A DNA stretch of 10,335 nucleotides, taken from positions 1 to 10,335 of the forward strand of contig JAISTI010000177.1 of the NCBI GenBank assembly GCA_031272685.1, given 5' to 3'. Positions 1 to 8,756 of the stretch are shown here, piece after piece (position 1 is the first letter of the stretch; every line of letters begins with the position of its first letter). The translations under genes and the position numbers were made by a program. The notes under the pieces are model-generated. The model did no database searches, was not told the origin of the DNA, and was given only the letters and a program-made list of their open reading frames with translations. Origin of the DNA: Propionibacteriaceae bacterium (GTDB lineage: Bacteria > Actinomycetota > Actinomycetes > Propionibacteriales > Propionibacteriaceae).

Positions 1-1
1 C

Positions 2-658
2 GATGGTGAAATCCTGCTGGATGGCGTGGACCTGTTGGCTTTGCGCGGACGCAGCCTCAACCGTGTCCGGGGCCGTCGTGTGGGACTGGTTTTCCAAGAC
101 CCGTCCACCTCGCTGCACCCGCAGCTCACTGTCGGCTCGCAGCTCACCGACCACGTCCGCTACCACCTGGGGGCGTCCAAGGCCGAGGCCGCCGACCGCG
201 CGGTGGCGGCCCTCGACCGGGTGGGCATTCCCGGTGGCAAAAACACCCTGCGCCGCTATCCCCACGAGTTTTCCGGCGGGCAGCGCCAGCGCATCGCCAT
301 CGCCATCGCGCTGGCCTGCGAGCCAGAGGTGCTGATCGCTGATGAGCCCACCACCGCCCTGGACGTCACCGTGCAAGCCGGGGTGCTGCAGCTGGTGCGC
401 AAACTGGTGGACGAGCTGGGCCTGGCGGTGTTGTTCATCACCCACGACCTCGGCGTGATGAGTTCTATCGCCGACCGGGTGGCCATCATGCGCTACGGCG
501 AGGTGGTGGAGGAAGGCGAGCGGCAGCAGGTGTTCGAGCGGCCCGCGCACGAGTACACCCGCAAGCTGCTCTCGTCGCTGCCCGGCGCGAAAGGCGGCCT
601 GCAGACGCGCGCAGACCTGGAAGCCATCGGCGCTTTCGAGGAGGTGGACGATGCCTGA
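2..658 (+). CDS. Peptide/nickel-type ABC transporter ATPase, DppD/OppD-like (5' end outside window)
   Basis: This is the first of two ATPase subunits of an ABC importer, which hydrolyse ATP in the cytoplasm to drive uptake of a peptide-like solute. The reading frame is open from the left edge, so the start and Walker A lie outside; about 218 residues are visible. I can read the Q-loop (VFQDPSTSLHP), the ABC signature (FSGGQRQR, about 269-292), Walker B (VLIADEPTTALD, from 329) and the H-loop (ITHDLGV). The end reads EYTRKLLSSLPG, typical of the DppD/OppD branch. The usual C-terminal cysteine-containing segment (like CRFxxRC) is absent. The stop overlaps the next ATPase start by 8 bases, so the two are probably translationally coupled. 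Permease and binding-protein genes are expected upstream. Family is secure; the substrate cannot be read from an ATPase. Confidence 0.93.
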   Translation, partial: DGEILLDGVDLLALRGRSLNRVRGRRVGLVFQDPSTSLHPQLTVGSQLTDHVRYHLGASKAEAADRAVAALDRVGIPGGKNTLRRYPHEFSGGQRQRIAIAIALACEPEVLIADEPTTALDVTVQAGVLQLVRKLVDELGLAVLFITHDLGVMSSIADRVAIMRYGEVVEEGERQQVFERPAHEYTRKLLSSLPGAKGGLQTRADLEAIGAFEEVDDA

Positions 659-1496
659 GCCGCGTGAGCCCGTCATCGAATGCCGCGACATCATCGTTGA
701 ATACCCCGGACATCCGCCGGTACGCGCGGTGGACGGTGTCTCCTTCGAGCTTTACCCCGGCGAGGTCGTCGGCCTGGTGGGGGAGTCCGGGTGTGGCAAA
801 TCCACCATGGCCAAGGTGCTGACGGGCCTGCTCAAGCCCAGCGCCGGAGAGGTGGTTTACCAAGGGAAGCCCTTGAAGCCGTTGGGTTTCGGGGGCCGGG
901 ACGTGGCCGAGACCGGTATCCAGATGGTGTTCCAGGATCCCGGCTCGTCGCTGAACCCGCGCCGCCGGGTGGGCCCGCAAATCCAAGACGGGCTCGACAC
1001 CGCCGTCCGCCGCCTGAAGACGCCCGAGCATCCCGCCACCCCCGCCGAATGGCTGACCCGCATCGGCATGAGCCCCAAGGATGTTGGGCGCTTCCCGCGC
1101 AGCTTCTCCGGCGGGCAGCGCCAGCGCATCGCCACCGCGCGGGCGCTCGCCGCCGAGCCGAATGTGCTTATCGGCGACGAGCCCATCTCCGCATTGGACG
1201 CCTCGACGCAGGCGCGCGTCGCCTATCTGATGAGCACCCTGGCTGTCTCACAAGGGGCGACGCTGCTGTTCATCTCCCACGACCTCTCGGTGGTGCGCCT
1301 GATCGCCGACCGGCTGCTGGTCATGTACCGCGGCCACATCGTCGAGCGTGGCCGCACCGACGAGATCTGGAACGACCCGCGCCACCCCTACACCCAGGCG
1401 CTGTTGGGCGCGATTCCCGTCCCCGACGGCGCCGGCCGCATGCCCGCCGCCACCCCGCCCGGCACCGACTATCCCTTGGAAGAGGCCATCCGCTGA
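651..1496 (+). CDS. Peptide/nickel-type ABC transporter ATPase, DppF/OppF-like
   Basis: Second ATPase of the importer, expected to pair with the upstream subunit at the cytoplasmic face of the permeases. The 281 residues hold a full nucleotide-binding domain: Walker A GESGCGKS (44-51), Q-loop glutamine 95 in VFQDPGSSLNPR, signature SGGQRQR (153-159), Walker B VLIGDEP with catalytic glutamate 177, D-loop SALD, and H-loop histidine 210 (ISHDL). HPYTQALLGAIP near 245-256 is the usual start of the C-terminal extension, but the protein stops soon after and lacks the cysteine motif many OppF/DppF proteins carry. The ATG lies within the end of the previous gene (8-base overlap, ATGCCTGA), which decides the start. 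This is the last gene of its operon, and no convincing T-tailed terminator follows. Substrate unknown. Confidence 0.94.
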   Translation: MPEPREPVIECRDIIVEYPGHPPVRAVDGVSFELYPGEVVGLVGESGCGKSTMAKVLTGLLKPSAGEVVYQGKPLKPLGFGGRDVAETGIQMVFQDPGSSLNPRRRVGPQIQDGLDTAVRRLKTPEHPATPAEWLTRIGMSPKDVGRFPRSFSGGQRQRIATARALAAEPNVLIGDEPISALDASTQARVAYLMSTLAVSQGATLLFISHDLSVVRLIADRLLVMYRGHIVERGRTDEIWNDPRHPYTQALLGAIPVPDGAGRMPAATPPGTDYPLEEAIR

Positions 1497-1517
1497 GTTG
1501 TCCCCTCCACCGCTAAC

Positions 1518-1559
1518 CTGATAGCCCCTGATACGGCCTTGCGGTGCTGATAGCCCCTT
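1518..1559 (+). repeat. Short direct repeat (CTGATAGCCCCT twice)
   Basis: The 12-mer CTGATAGCCCCT occurs at 1518-1529 and again at 1547-1558, just after the ABC operon. A 6-base inverted repeat (CACCGC 1508-1513, GCGGTG 1541-1546) overlaps it, but no T-run follows, so I do not call a terminator. The repeat may be debris from the neighbouring insertion-sequence remnant. No function can be read. Confidence 0.5.
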
Positions 1560-1619
1560 GGAGACATCTGAAGCTGGCGGTTGGCATCGGCCGGTCGGTG
1601 TTGGCGGATTCTGAGACCG

Positions 1620-1652
1620 ATCTGCACATAACTTGGTTTGGCATGTGCAGAT
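1620..1652. repeat. Perfect 10-base inverted repeat with 13-base loop
   Basis: ATCTGCACAT (1620-1629) and ATGTGCAGAT (1643-1652) are exact reverse complements, separated by AACTTGGTTTGGC. This could form a hairpin in RNA or be a dyad protein site. It sits 123 bases after the ABC operon and just outside the insertion-sequence end. No T-tract follows in either direction, which argues against a classic intrinsic terminator. What is seen is the exact symmetry; the role is unknown. Confidence 0.6.
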
Positions 1653-1657
1653 AGAAT

Positions 1658-1883
1658 CGGAATCTGTCAACCTTGTTGGGACACGTGTTTTCTGGGTTTA
1701 GGCTGCCTGCCTTTCTGGCCTGTTGATCCAGGTGGTGTCGGGGATCTCGGGTGTTCGGGGCCTGCCGGCGCGGAAGCGGTCGGGCCGGTTTTGCCAGGCT
1801 TGGTCGAGTGTGGCTTGGCGTTGCTGGTCTACCGGGCCTACGAGCCCGTAGTGGACGTCGTGGGGCGTGTGGTAGCCGATCCC
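1658..1883 (-). mobile_element. Insertion-sequence remnant, IS3-like: transposase C-terminus plus probable terminal repeat
   Basis: The minus strand reads through the C-terminal part of an integrase-core transposase to a stop at 1698-1700. About 15 bases further on is a TGTCCC...TTGACAG...TTCCG stretch (1658-1683 on the plus strand), which resembles the terminal inverted repeats of actinobacterial IS elements of this type. Only this end survives. The coding homology stops abruptly at about 1883, where repeat copy A begins, so the rest of the element was lost by deletion or recombination there. The exact outer edge and target duplication cannot be placed without the opposite end. Family assignment rests on the transposase tail alone. 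Confidence 0.65.
1698..1883 (-). pseudogene. Truncated IS3-type transposase (integrase core), C-terminal remnant
   Basis: Reading the minus strand gives about 61 residues beginning GIGYHTPHDVHYG, continuing through QQRQATLDQAWQNRPDRF, and ending TPEIPDTTWIN followed by RPERQAA and a stop. This matches the well-known tail of IS3-family OrfB/integrase-core transposases (GIGLHTPADVHYG... then AAY.A.PERF... then AWIN). The catalytic DDE residues lie upstream in an intact protein and are absent, so this piece cannot work as a transposase. Upstream of GIG the frame stays open for a few codons, but the residues no longer fit the family, which marks the truncation point. It is probably a relic of an old insertion. 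IS481-type transposases have similar tails and remain an alternative. Confidence 0.75.
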
Positions 1884-2053
1884 TTGGAAGACGATGACGA
1901 AAAATGTGGGTAACCCTAACTAAAGAGGGTTACCCACCCCAAAGCAGGCCGAGCGCAGACGAGCTTGCTCGTGTGCCGAGGTCAAGGCTGGGGTAATAGG
2001 GCGCGGAGCGCCCGAATACAATTTTCATCATCCACGTAGATGCCCTCCCCGCC
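1879..2053 (+). repeat. Structured repeat element, copy A
   Basis: This 175-base element aligns without gaps to copy B at 2277-2451, offset 398 bases. By eye there are about 21 differences, or 88% identity, and the core 1944-2020 differs at only one base. The ends form an imperfect inverted repeat (1893-1907 with 2018-2032, 13 of 15 pairs). Inside are three hairpins: a perfect 12-base stem at 1906-1917/1926-1937; a compound hairpin closed by ACCCCA/TGGGGT (1936-1941/1989-1994) and tipped by ACGAGC-TT-GCTCGT (1959-1972); and GGGCGC-GGA-GCGCCC (1999-2013). The layout is like a small non-autonomous mobile element or a REP-like structured repeat. It begins exactly where the transposase remnant stops. 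It contains no plausible protein gene. Confidence 0.85.
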
Positions 2054-2276
2054 TTGGGCAGGCTTGTGGACAACCTGGACCCCTTTCAGGCCACTGCCCA
2101 CAATCTTGCGAAAATCGGCGGGGTTTCAGGATTGTGGTCAATCCAAGGCCGAATCGGGGCCCGAAAGGGCCGGTTTCCCGGCGTGTCTCCGGGTGCCATT
2201 GACCACAATCTTAGAAAACCTCTGGTTTTGGCAGCAGTGTGGCACCCCACCCCTGCGATCACCGATCAACACGCTC
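2054..2276. other. Gene-free spacer between repeat copies, rich in nested hairpins
   Basis: I see no credible gene in this stretch. It holds a hairpin at 2098-2137 (CCACAATCTTG with CAGGATTGTGG, one G-T pair). A perfect 13-base inverted repeat joins GATTGTGGTCAAT (2130-2142) with ATTGACCACAATC (2198-2210). A second copy of the CCACAATCTT hairpin start lies at 2203-2212, followed by AAAACC-TCT-GGTTTT (2215-2229). Inside the 13-base repeat are two mutually exclusive GC stems: GGCCC-GAAA-GGGCC (2158-2171), with a GNRA-type loop, and GCCGG-TTTC-CCGGC (2169-2182). The segments 2092-2117 and 2197-2222 look like diverged direct copies. Role unknown; a structured RNA or a relic of further repeat units are both possible. 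Confidence 0.55.
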
Positions 2277-5146
<2,870 letters not shown>

Positions 5147-5150
<4 letters not shown>

Positions 5151-6577
5151 GCGCCATCCCGAACGTGCTGGCCAGCCGCTACGCCTCGGCGGCGATGCGG
5201 CAAATCTGGTCTCCTGAAGAGAAAGTGAAGGCCGAGCGCGAGCTGTGGCTGGCCGTGCTGCAAGCCCAGGCTGATCTCGGGGTGGATTTCGGCCGGGACG
5301 ACCCGCAAGCCGTCATCGCCGACTACCGCCGGGTGCTGCCCCAGGTGGATTTCGAGTCGATCAACGCCCGTGAACGGGTCAGCCGCCACGATGTCAAAGC
5401 CCGCATCGAAGAGTTCAACGCCCTGGCCGGGCACGAGCACATCCACAAAGGCATGACCAGCCGCGACCTGACCGAAAATGTCGAACAGGCCCAAATCCTC
5501 GCCGCGCTGAAACTGGCGCGGGAGCGGGCGGTGGCCGTGCTCGCCAACCTCGCCCGGCTCGCCGTCCAATACCGCGAACAGCCGCTCACCGGCCGCAGCC
5601 ATAATGTGCCCGCGCAGCTCACCACCCTCGGCAAGCGCTTCGCCAGCGCCGCCGACGAACTCCTGGCCGCCTTCGCCCGCCTCGACGAACTCATCGCCCG
5701 CTATCCGCTGCGCGGCATAAAAGGCCCGATGGGCACCGCCCAAGACATGCTCGACCTGCTGGGCGACGAGGCCAAACTCGCCGAACTTGAGCGGCGGGTC
5801 GCCACCCAACTCGGGTTTTCCCAGGTGCTCTCCTCCGTCGGCCAGGTGTATCCGCGCTCCCTCGACCACGATGTGCTGTCTACGCTGATTCAGGTCGCCG
5901 CCGGGCCGTCCTCGCTGGCCACCACCATCCGGCTGATGGCCGGGCAAGAGCTGGTCACCGAAGGCTTCAAGGAGGGCCAAGTCGGCTCGTCGGCGATGCC
6001 GCACAAGATGAACGCCCGCTCCTGTGAGCGGGTGAACGGGCTGATGGTGATTCTGCGCGGCTACGGCGCCATGGCCGCCGACATGGCCGGCGGGCAGTGG
6101 AACGAGGGGGACGTCTCCTGCTCGGTAGTGCGCCGGGTGGCGCTGCCGGACGCCTTCTTCGCCCTCGACGGGCTGTTCGAGACTTTCCTCACCGTGCTTT
6201 CCGAATTCGGGGCCTTCCCGGCCGTCATCGAGGCCGAGTTGGCCCGCTATCTGCCCTTCCTGACGACCACGAAGGTGCTGATGGCGGCGGTGCGGGCCGG
6301 AGTGGGCCGCGAAGTGGCCCACGAGGCCATCAAGAAGCACGCGGTCGCGGTGGCCGGGGAATTGCGCCAGGGCGCTGGCCGCAACGACCTGTTCGAGCGG
6401 CTGGCCGCCGATCCCACCCTCGGATTGAACCTGTCCCAAATCCAAGACGCCGCCGCCGACCCGCTGTCGCTCACCGGCGCCGCCCGCTCCCAGGTGGACG
6501 CGGTGGTGGCGCGGGTGGAAGCGCTGGCGGCCCAGTATCCGCAAGCCGCCGCCTACCAGCCGGGCGAAGTCCTCTAG
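5147..6577 (+). CDS. purB: Adenylosuccinate lyase
   Basis: Cytoplasmic lyase of the fumarase/aspartase superfamily that removes fumarate twice in purine synthesis: SAICAR to AICAR and adenylosuccinate to AMP. It thus acts directly after PurA, its operon neighbour. The 476 residues include RHDVKA with His81, MTSRDLTENVEQ (103-114), GRSHNVPAQLTTLGKRF with His152 at the family's catalytic-histidine block, and the superfamily signature GSSAMPHKMN (280-289) on the loop that carries the catalytic serine. The family more often reads GRTHxQ where this protein has GRSHNV, a mild change. The ATG at 5147 overlaps the purD stop (ATGA); the frame is open far upstream through purD, but that part is a shadow with arginine-rich nonsense composition. 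The next start is 54 bases after the stop. Confidence 0.96.
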
Positions 6578-6631
6578 GTGGGTGGCAGTGGCAATTCTGG
6601 CGCGGCGGATCGCGGCGGACGGTGGTGCCGG

Positions 6632-7456
6632 ATGAGACGAATCGCGCTCGTGCTGGTGTTGGGGCTGTTGGTTTCCGGCTGCGGCCGGGTACACCCGTCA
6701 GCCACCGGCGAAGTCACGGCCGGCCCGGCGGCCGTCGTTTCCCCTAGCCAAAGCCCTGTTGCCTCGTCAGCTGCGGCGGAAAGCCCGATTCCGCCCCCGA
6801 CACCCGCACCCAGCCCCACTCCCACGCCAACGCCCACGCCAACGCCCACCCCAACCCCGTCCAGCCCGCCAGAAGACACCCGCGAAGGCGCGGAACTGGA
6901 CGTGCCGTTCACCGTGCAGGGCATCCCGGTAGTTTCGCGCAAGCATCCCGTCTCCAAGAAATACGTGCCCGAAGGGCTTTCCAAACGCGGCCTGGTGAAA
7001 GCGGCGGACGCCGCCCTCACCGAGATGACCAAGGCCGCCAAGAAGGACGGCGTCACCATCAAACTGCGCTCCGCCTACCGCAGCTACGCCACCCAGGAGA
7101 CCATCTTCAACCGAGCGCTCAAGACCTATCCCAGTGTGGAGAAGGCCAAACGTTACAACGCCGAGCCGGGCAACTCCGAACACCAGACCGGGCTGGCCGC
7201 CGACCTGTGGGACGGCAACACCTGGGGCGACGCCGTCGCCCGCACGAAAATCGGCAAGTGGCTGTGGAAGCACGCCCCCGAATACGGCTGGATCTTGCGC
7301 TACCCGCCCGACGGCAAGGAAGAAATCACCGGCTACATCTACGAGCCGTGGCACTACCGCTACATCGGCAAAGAGGCGGCGGCGGCCTTCGAACCGAACA
7401 CCACGCTCACTCTGGAGGAATACCTCGGAATCGACGGCACCGCCGAAAACCAGTAG
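6632..7456 (+). CDS. VanY-type D-alanyl-D-alanine carboxypeptidase, lipoprotein
   Basis: Probable zinc peptidase of the VanY/M15B family, trimming the terminal D-alanine of peptidoglycan stem peptides outside the membrane. The start at 6632 gives MRRIALVLVLGLLVSGC, a lipoprotein signal with lipobox VSGC and lipidated Cys17; the earlier in-frame GTG at 6578 would put 18 residues before the signal and is less likely. A Pro/Thr/Ser linker (about 51-80) spans the wall. The domain (about 95-255) carries the SAYRSYATQ block (147-155), SEHQTGLAAD (182-191) with metal ligands His184 and Asp191, and EPWHYRYIG (238-246) with catalytic Glu238 and metal ligand His241, so it looks active. No strong ribosome-binding site is visible. 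It may be read through from the purine operon. Its stop abuts that of the convergent gene with no gap. Confidence 0.92.
   Translation: MRRIALVLVLGLLVSGCGRVHPSATGEVTAGPAAVVSPSQSPVASSAAAESPIPPPTPAPSPTPTPTPTPTPTPTPSSPPEDTREGAELDVPFTVQGIPVVSRKHPVSKKYVPEGLSKRGLVKAADAALTEMTKAAKKDGVTIKLRSAYRSYATQETIFNRALKTYPSVEKAKRYNAEPGNSEHQTGLAADLWDGNTWGDAVARTKIGKWLWKHAPEYGWILRYPPDGKEEITGYIYEPWHYRYIGKEAAAAFEPNTTLTLEEYLGIDGTAENQ
6821..6856 (+). repeat. 12-base tandem repeat coding the Pro-Thr linker
   Basis: CCCACGCCAACG occurs twice in a row (6821-6844), followed by a third diverged unit, CCCACCCCAACC. It encodes the alternating Thr-Pro run in the linker of the lipoprotein. Multiples of 12 keep the frame, so unit number may vary between strains and change linker length without breaking the gene. 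Confidence 0.8.
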
Positions 7457-8170
7457 TTATAGCAGCGTCATTTCCGCAGCTTCGACCAGCACCCCGGACG
7501 CGGTGGGCTCGGAAGACGGCAGCACCTGGTAGATTCCGGCGCCCTCGCGCTCCGCGACGTACTGCGCGATCTGACCGTCCACATAATGGATGGCTGCGCC
7601 GTCGTCGGCCGCGAAACCGCCGGGCAGCACCCCGGTGGCGACCGCCTCGGTGTAGACCGGGGCGCGCAGCTCCTCGCCGTCGAAATGCGAGCAGAAGCTG
7701 CCCGGCAGCAGGCCGAGCCCGCCCAGCCAAGCCTTGGGCTCGCCGAAAGCGTCGGTGACCGTGCCCTCGTAGAAGCACGAGCCGCCGGCCGCGATGCCGC
7801 CGACCACCACGTCGCCCCGGGCGATGCGCTCTTTCACGGCCACATCTACCCCATGGGCCTGCCACAAGGCCATCAGGTTCACCGTTGACCCGGCGCCGAT
7901 GAGGATCAGGTCGGCTTCGGGGATGCGGCTGACCGACTGGGCGGAGTTGCCCCACACGGTGAGCACCATCGGCCGGGTGTGGAGCGCGCTGTATGCCAGC
8001 AGGAAGCTGTTGATGTATTGCGGGTCGTCCGCCGACGCGGTGGGCGCGAAGCAGACCAGGGGAGAGGGTTTACCGGTCAGCTCGACCAGGAAGCGGTCGA
8101 GGCTGGTGGGCTGCCCCTCCGGTGACATGGAGAATCCGCCCCCGCCGGCGGCCACGAGATGGGTTGCCAT
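7457..8170 (-). CDS. Peptidase S51 (peptidase E) family protein, nucleophile serine replaced by alanine
   Basis: The 237 residues read as a peptidase E-like member of family S51, serine peptidases with a Ser nucleophile in a GxSAG elbow. Matches include AAGGGGFSM (7-15), [13 protein letters not shown] (41-53), [12 protein letters not shown] (92-103), VTDAFG (138-143), [13 protein letters not shown] (154-166) and [12 protein letters not shown] (185-196). At the elbow, where the family has GISAG, this protein has GIAAGGSCF: residue 127 is Ala (codon at 7790-7792). Asp140 and His162, which I align with the family's conserved Asp and His, remain. It may be a non-catalytic homologue, or Ser131 could substitute; this cannot be decided here. 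The start at 8170 has no ribosome-binding site but lies seven bases after TAGAAT, so the message is probably leaderless. It is divergent from purE and convergent with the VanY gene. Confidence 0.88.
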   Translation of the reverse strand: MATHLVAAGGGGFSMSPEGQPTSLDRFLVELTGKPSPLVCFAPTASADDPQYINSFLLAYSALHTRPMVLTVWGNSAQSVSRIPEADLILIGAGSTVNLMALWQAHGVDVAVKERIARGDVVVGGIAAGGSCFYEGTVTDAFGEPKAWLGGLGLLPGSFCSHFDGEELRAPVYTEAVATGVLPGGFAADDGAAIHYVDGQIAQYVAEREGAGIYQVLPSSEPTASGVLVEAAEMTLL

Positions 8171-8187
8171 GGCGTTATTCTATGCGC
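8171..8187. promoter_or_regulatory. 17-base two-way promoter between the S51 gene and purE
   Basis: Only 17 bases separate the divergent start codons. On the minus strand TAGAAT (8177-8182) ends seven bases before the S51 ATG. On the plus strand TATTCT (8176-8181, four of six to TATAAT) ends seven bases before the purE ATG at 8188. The boxes overlap almost completely, no -35 match is evident, and neither gene has a ribosome-binding site, so both transcripts would start at or next to the ATG. The spacing is seen; promoter activity is inferred. Confidence 0.55.
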
Positions 8188-8700
8188 ATGGAAAACGCAG
8201 TGGTGGGCATCATCATGGGCTCGGATTCCGATTGGCCGAAAATGCAGGCGGCCGCGGAAGCCCTCTCAGAATTCGGCATCCCCTGGGAGGCGGACGTGCT
8301 CAGCGCCCACCGGATGCCCATCGAAACCCTTGAGTACGCGGCCACCGCCGCCGGGCGCGGCCTGAAAGCCATCATCGCGGGCGCGGGCGGCGCCGCCCAC
8401 CTGCCGGGCGTGCTGGCCGCCGCCACCGAGCTGCCGGTCATCGGCGTTCCCATCGCGTTGAAAAACCTGGACGGGCTGGATTCGCTGCTCTCCATCGTGC
8501 AAATGCCCGCCGGGGTGCCGGTGGCCACCGTCGGGGTGGACAACGCCCGCAACGCCGGGCTGCTGGCCGTGCGCATTCTCGCCGCCGCTGACGACGAGCT
8601 GCGCGCGAAAGTGGTGGCTTTCCAGGCGGAGTTGAAGGCCAAGGCTTCCGCCAAAGGCGCGGTGGTGCGCGAAGCCGCCGGGCAGGCAGCCGCCAAATAG
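8188..8700 (+). CDS. purE: N5-carboxyaminoimidazole ribonucleotide mutase
   Basis: Cytoplasmic class I PurE, moving the carboxylate of N5-CAIR (made by PurK) to carbon 4 to give CAIR. The 170 residues are the usual length. Visible motifs are [10 protein letters not shown] (7-16), the catalytic-histidine block SAHRMP (39-44), [12 protein letters not shown] (64-75), VIGVP (84-88) and [19 protein letters not shown] (97-115). Two ATGs six bases apart (8182 and 8188) are in frame; I prefer 8188 because conserved sequence starts there and it is correctly spaced from a -10-like box. No ribosome-binding site precedes it, which suggests a leaderless message. purK, its usual partner, is not next to it on either side. 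The Ala/Lys-rich tail after residue 145 is ordinary. Confidence 0.96.
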   Translation: MENAVVGIIMGSDSDWPKMQAAAEALSEFGIPWEADVLSAHRMPIETLEYAATAAGRGLKAIIAGAGGAAHLPGVLAAATELPVIGVPIALKNLDGLDSLLSIVQMPAGVPVATVGVDNARNAGLLAVRILAAADDELRAKVVAFQAELKAKASAKGAVVREAAGQAAAK

Positions 8701-8749
8701 CGCTCACCTGCTGGTCGCGCATTTCCAACGTTTTCGCCACTTCGTGGGC

Positions 8750-8755
8750 AATACT
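8750..8755 (+). promoter_or_regulatory. Weak -10-like box before the LCP gene
   Basis: AATACT (four of six to TATAAT) ends eight bases before the GTG at 8763. There is no ribosome-binding site before either possible GTG start, which would fit a leaderless message from 8763. The 56 bases between purE and this gene show only a 4-base stem (CCAC-TTC-GTGG) and no terminator, so read-through from purE is also possible. Confidence 0.25.
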
Positions 8756-8756
8756 T

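Noticed and set aside
1508..1546. Terminator after the ABC operon (CACCGC/GCGGTG)
   Set aside because: Six-base stem with a 27-base loop and no T-run; not a credible intrinsic terminator.
1638..1913. Plus-strand open frame of 91 codons through the IS remnant
   Set aside because: It is the antisense shadow of the transposase C-terminus on the minus strand. Its end resembles the end of the frame at 2054-2311 (PLE...E.CG) only because both run into the shared DNA repeat.
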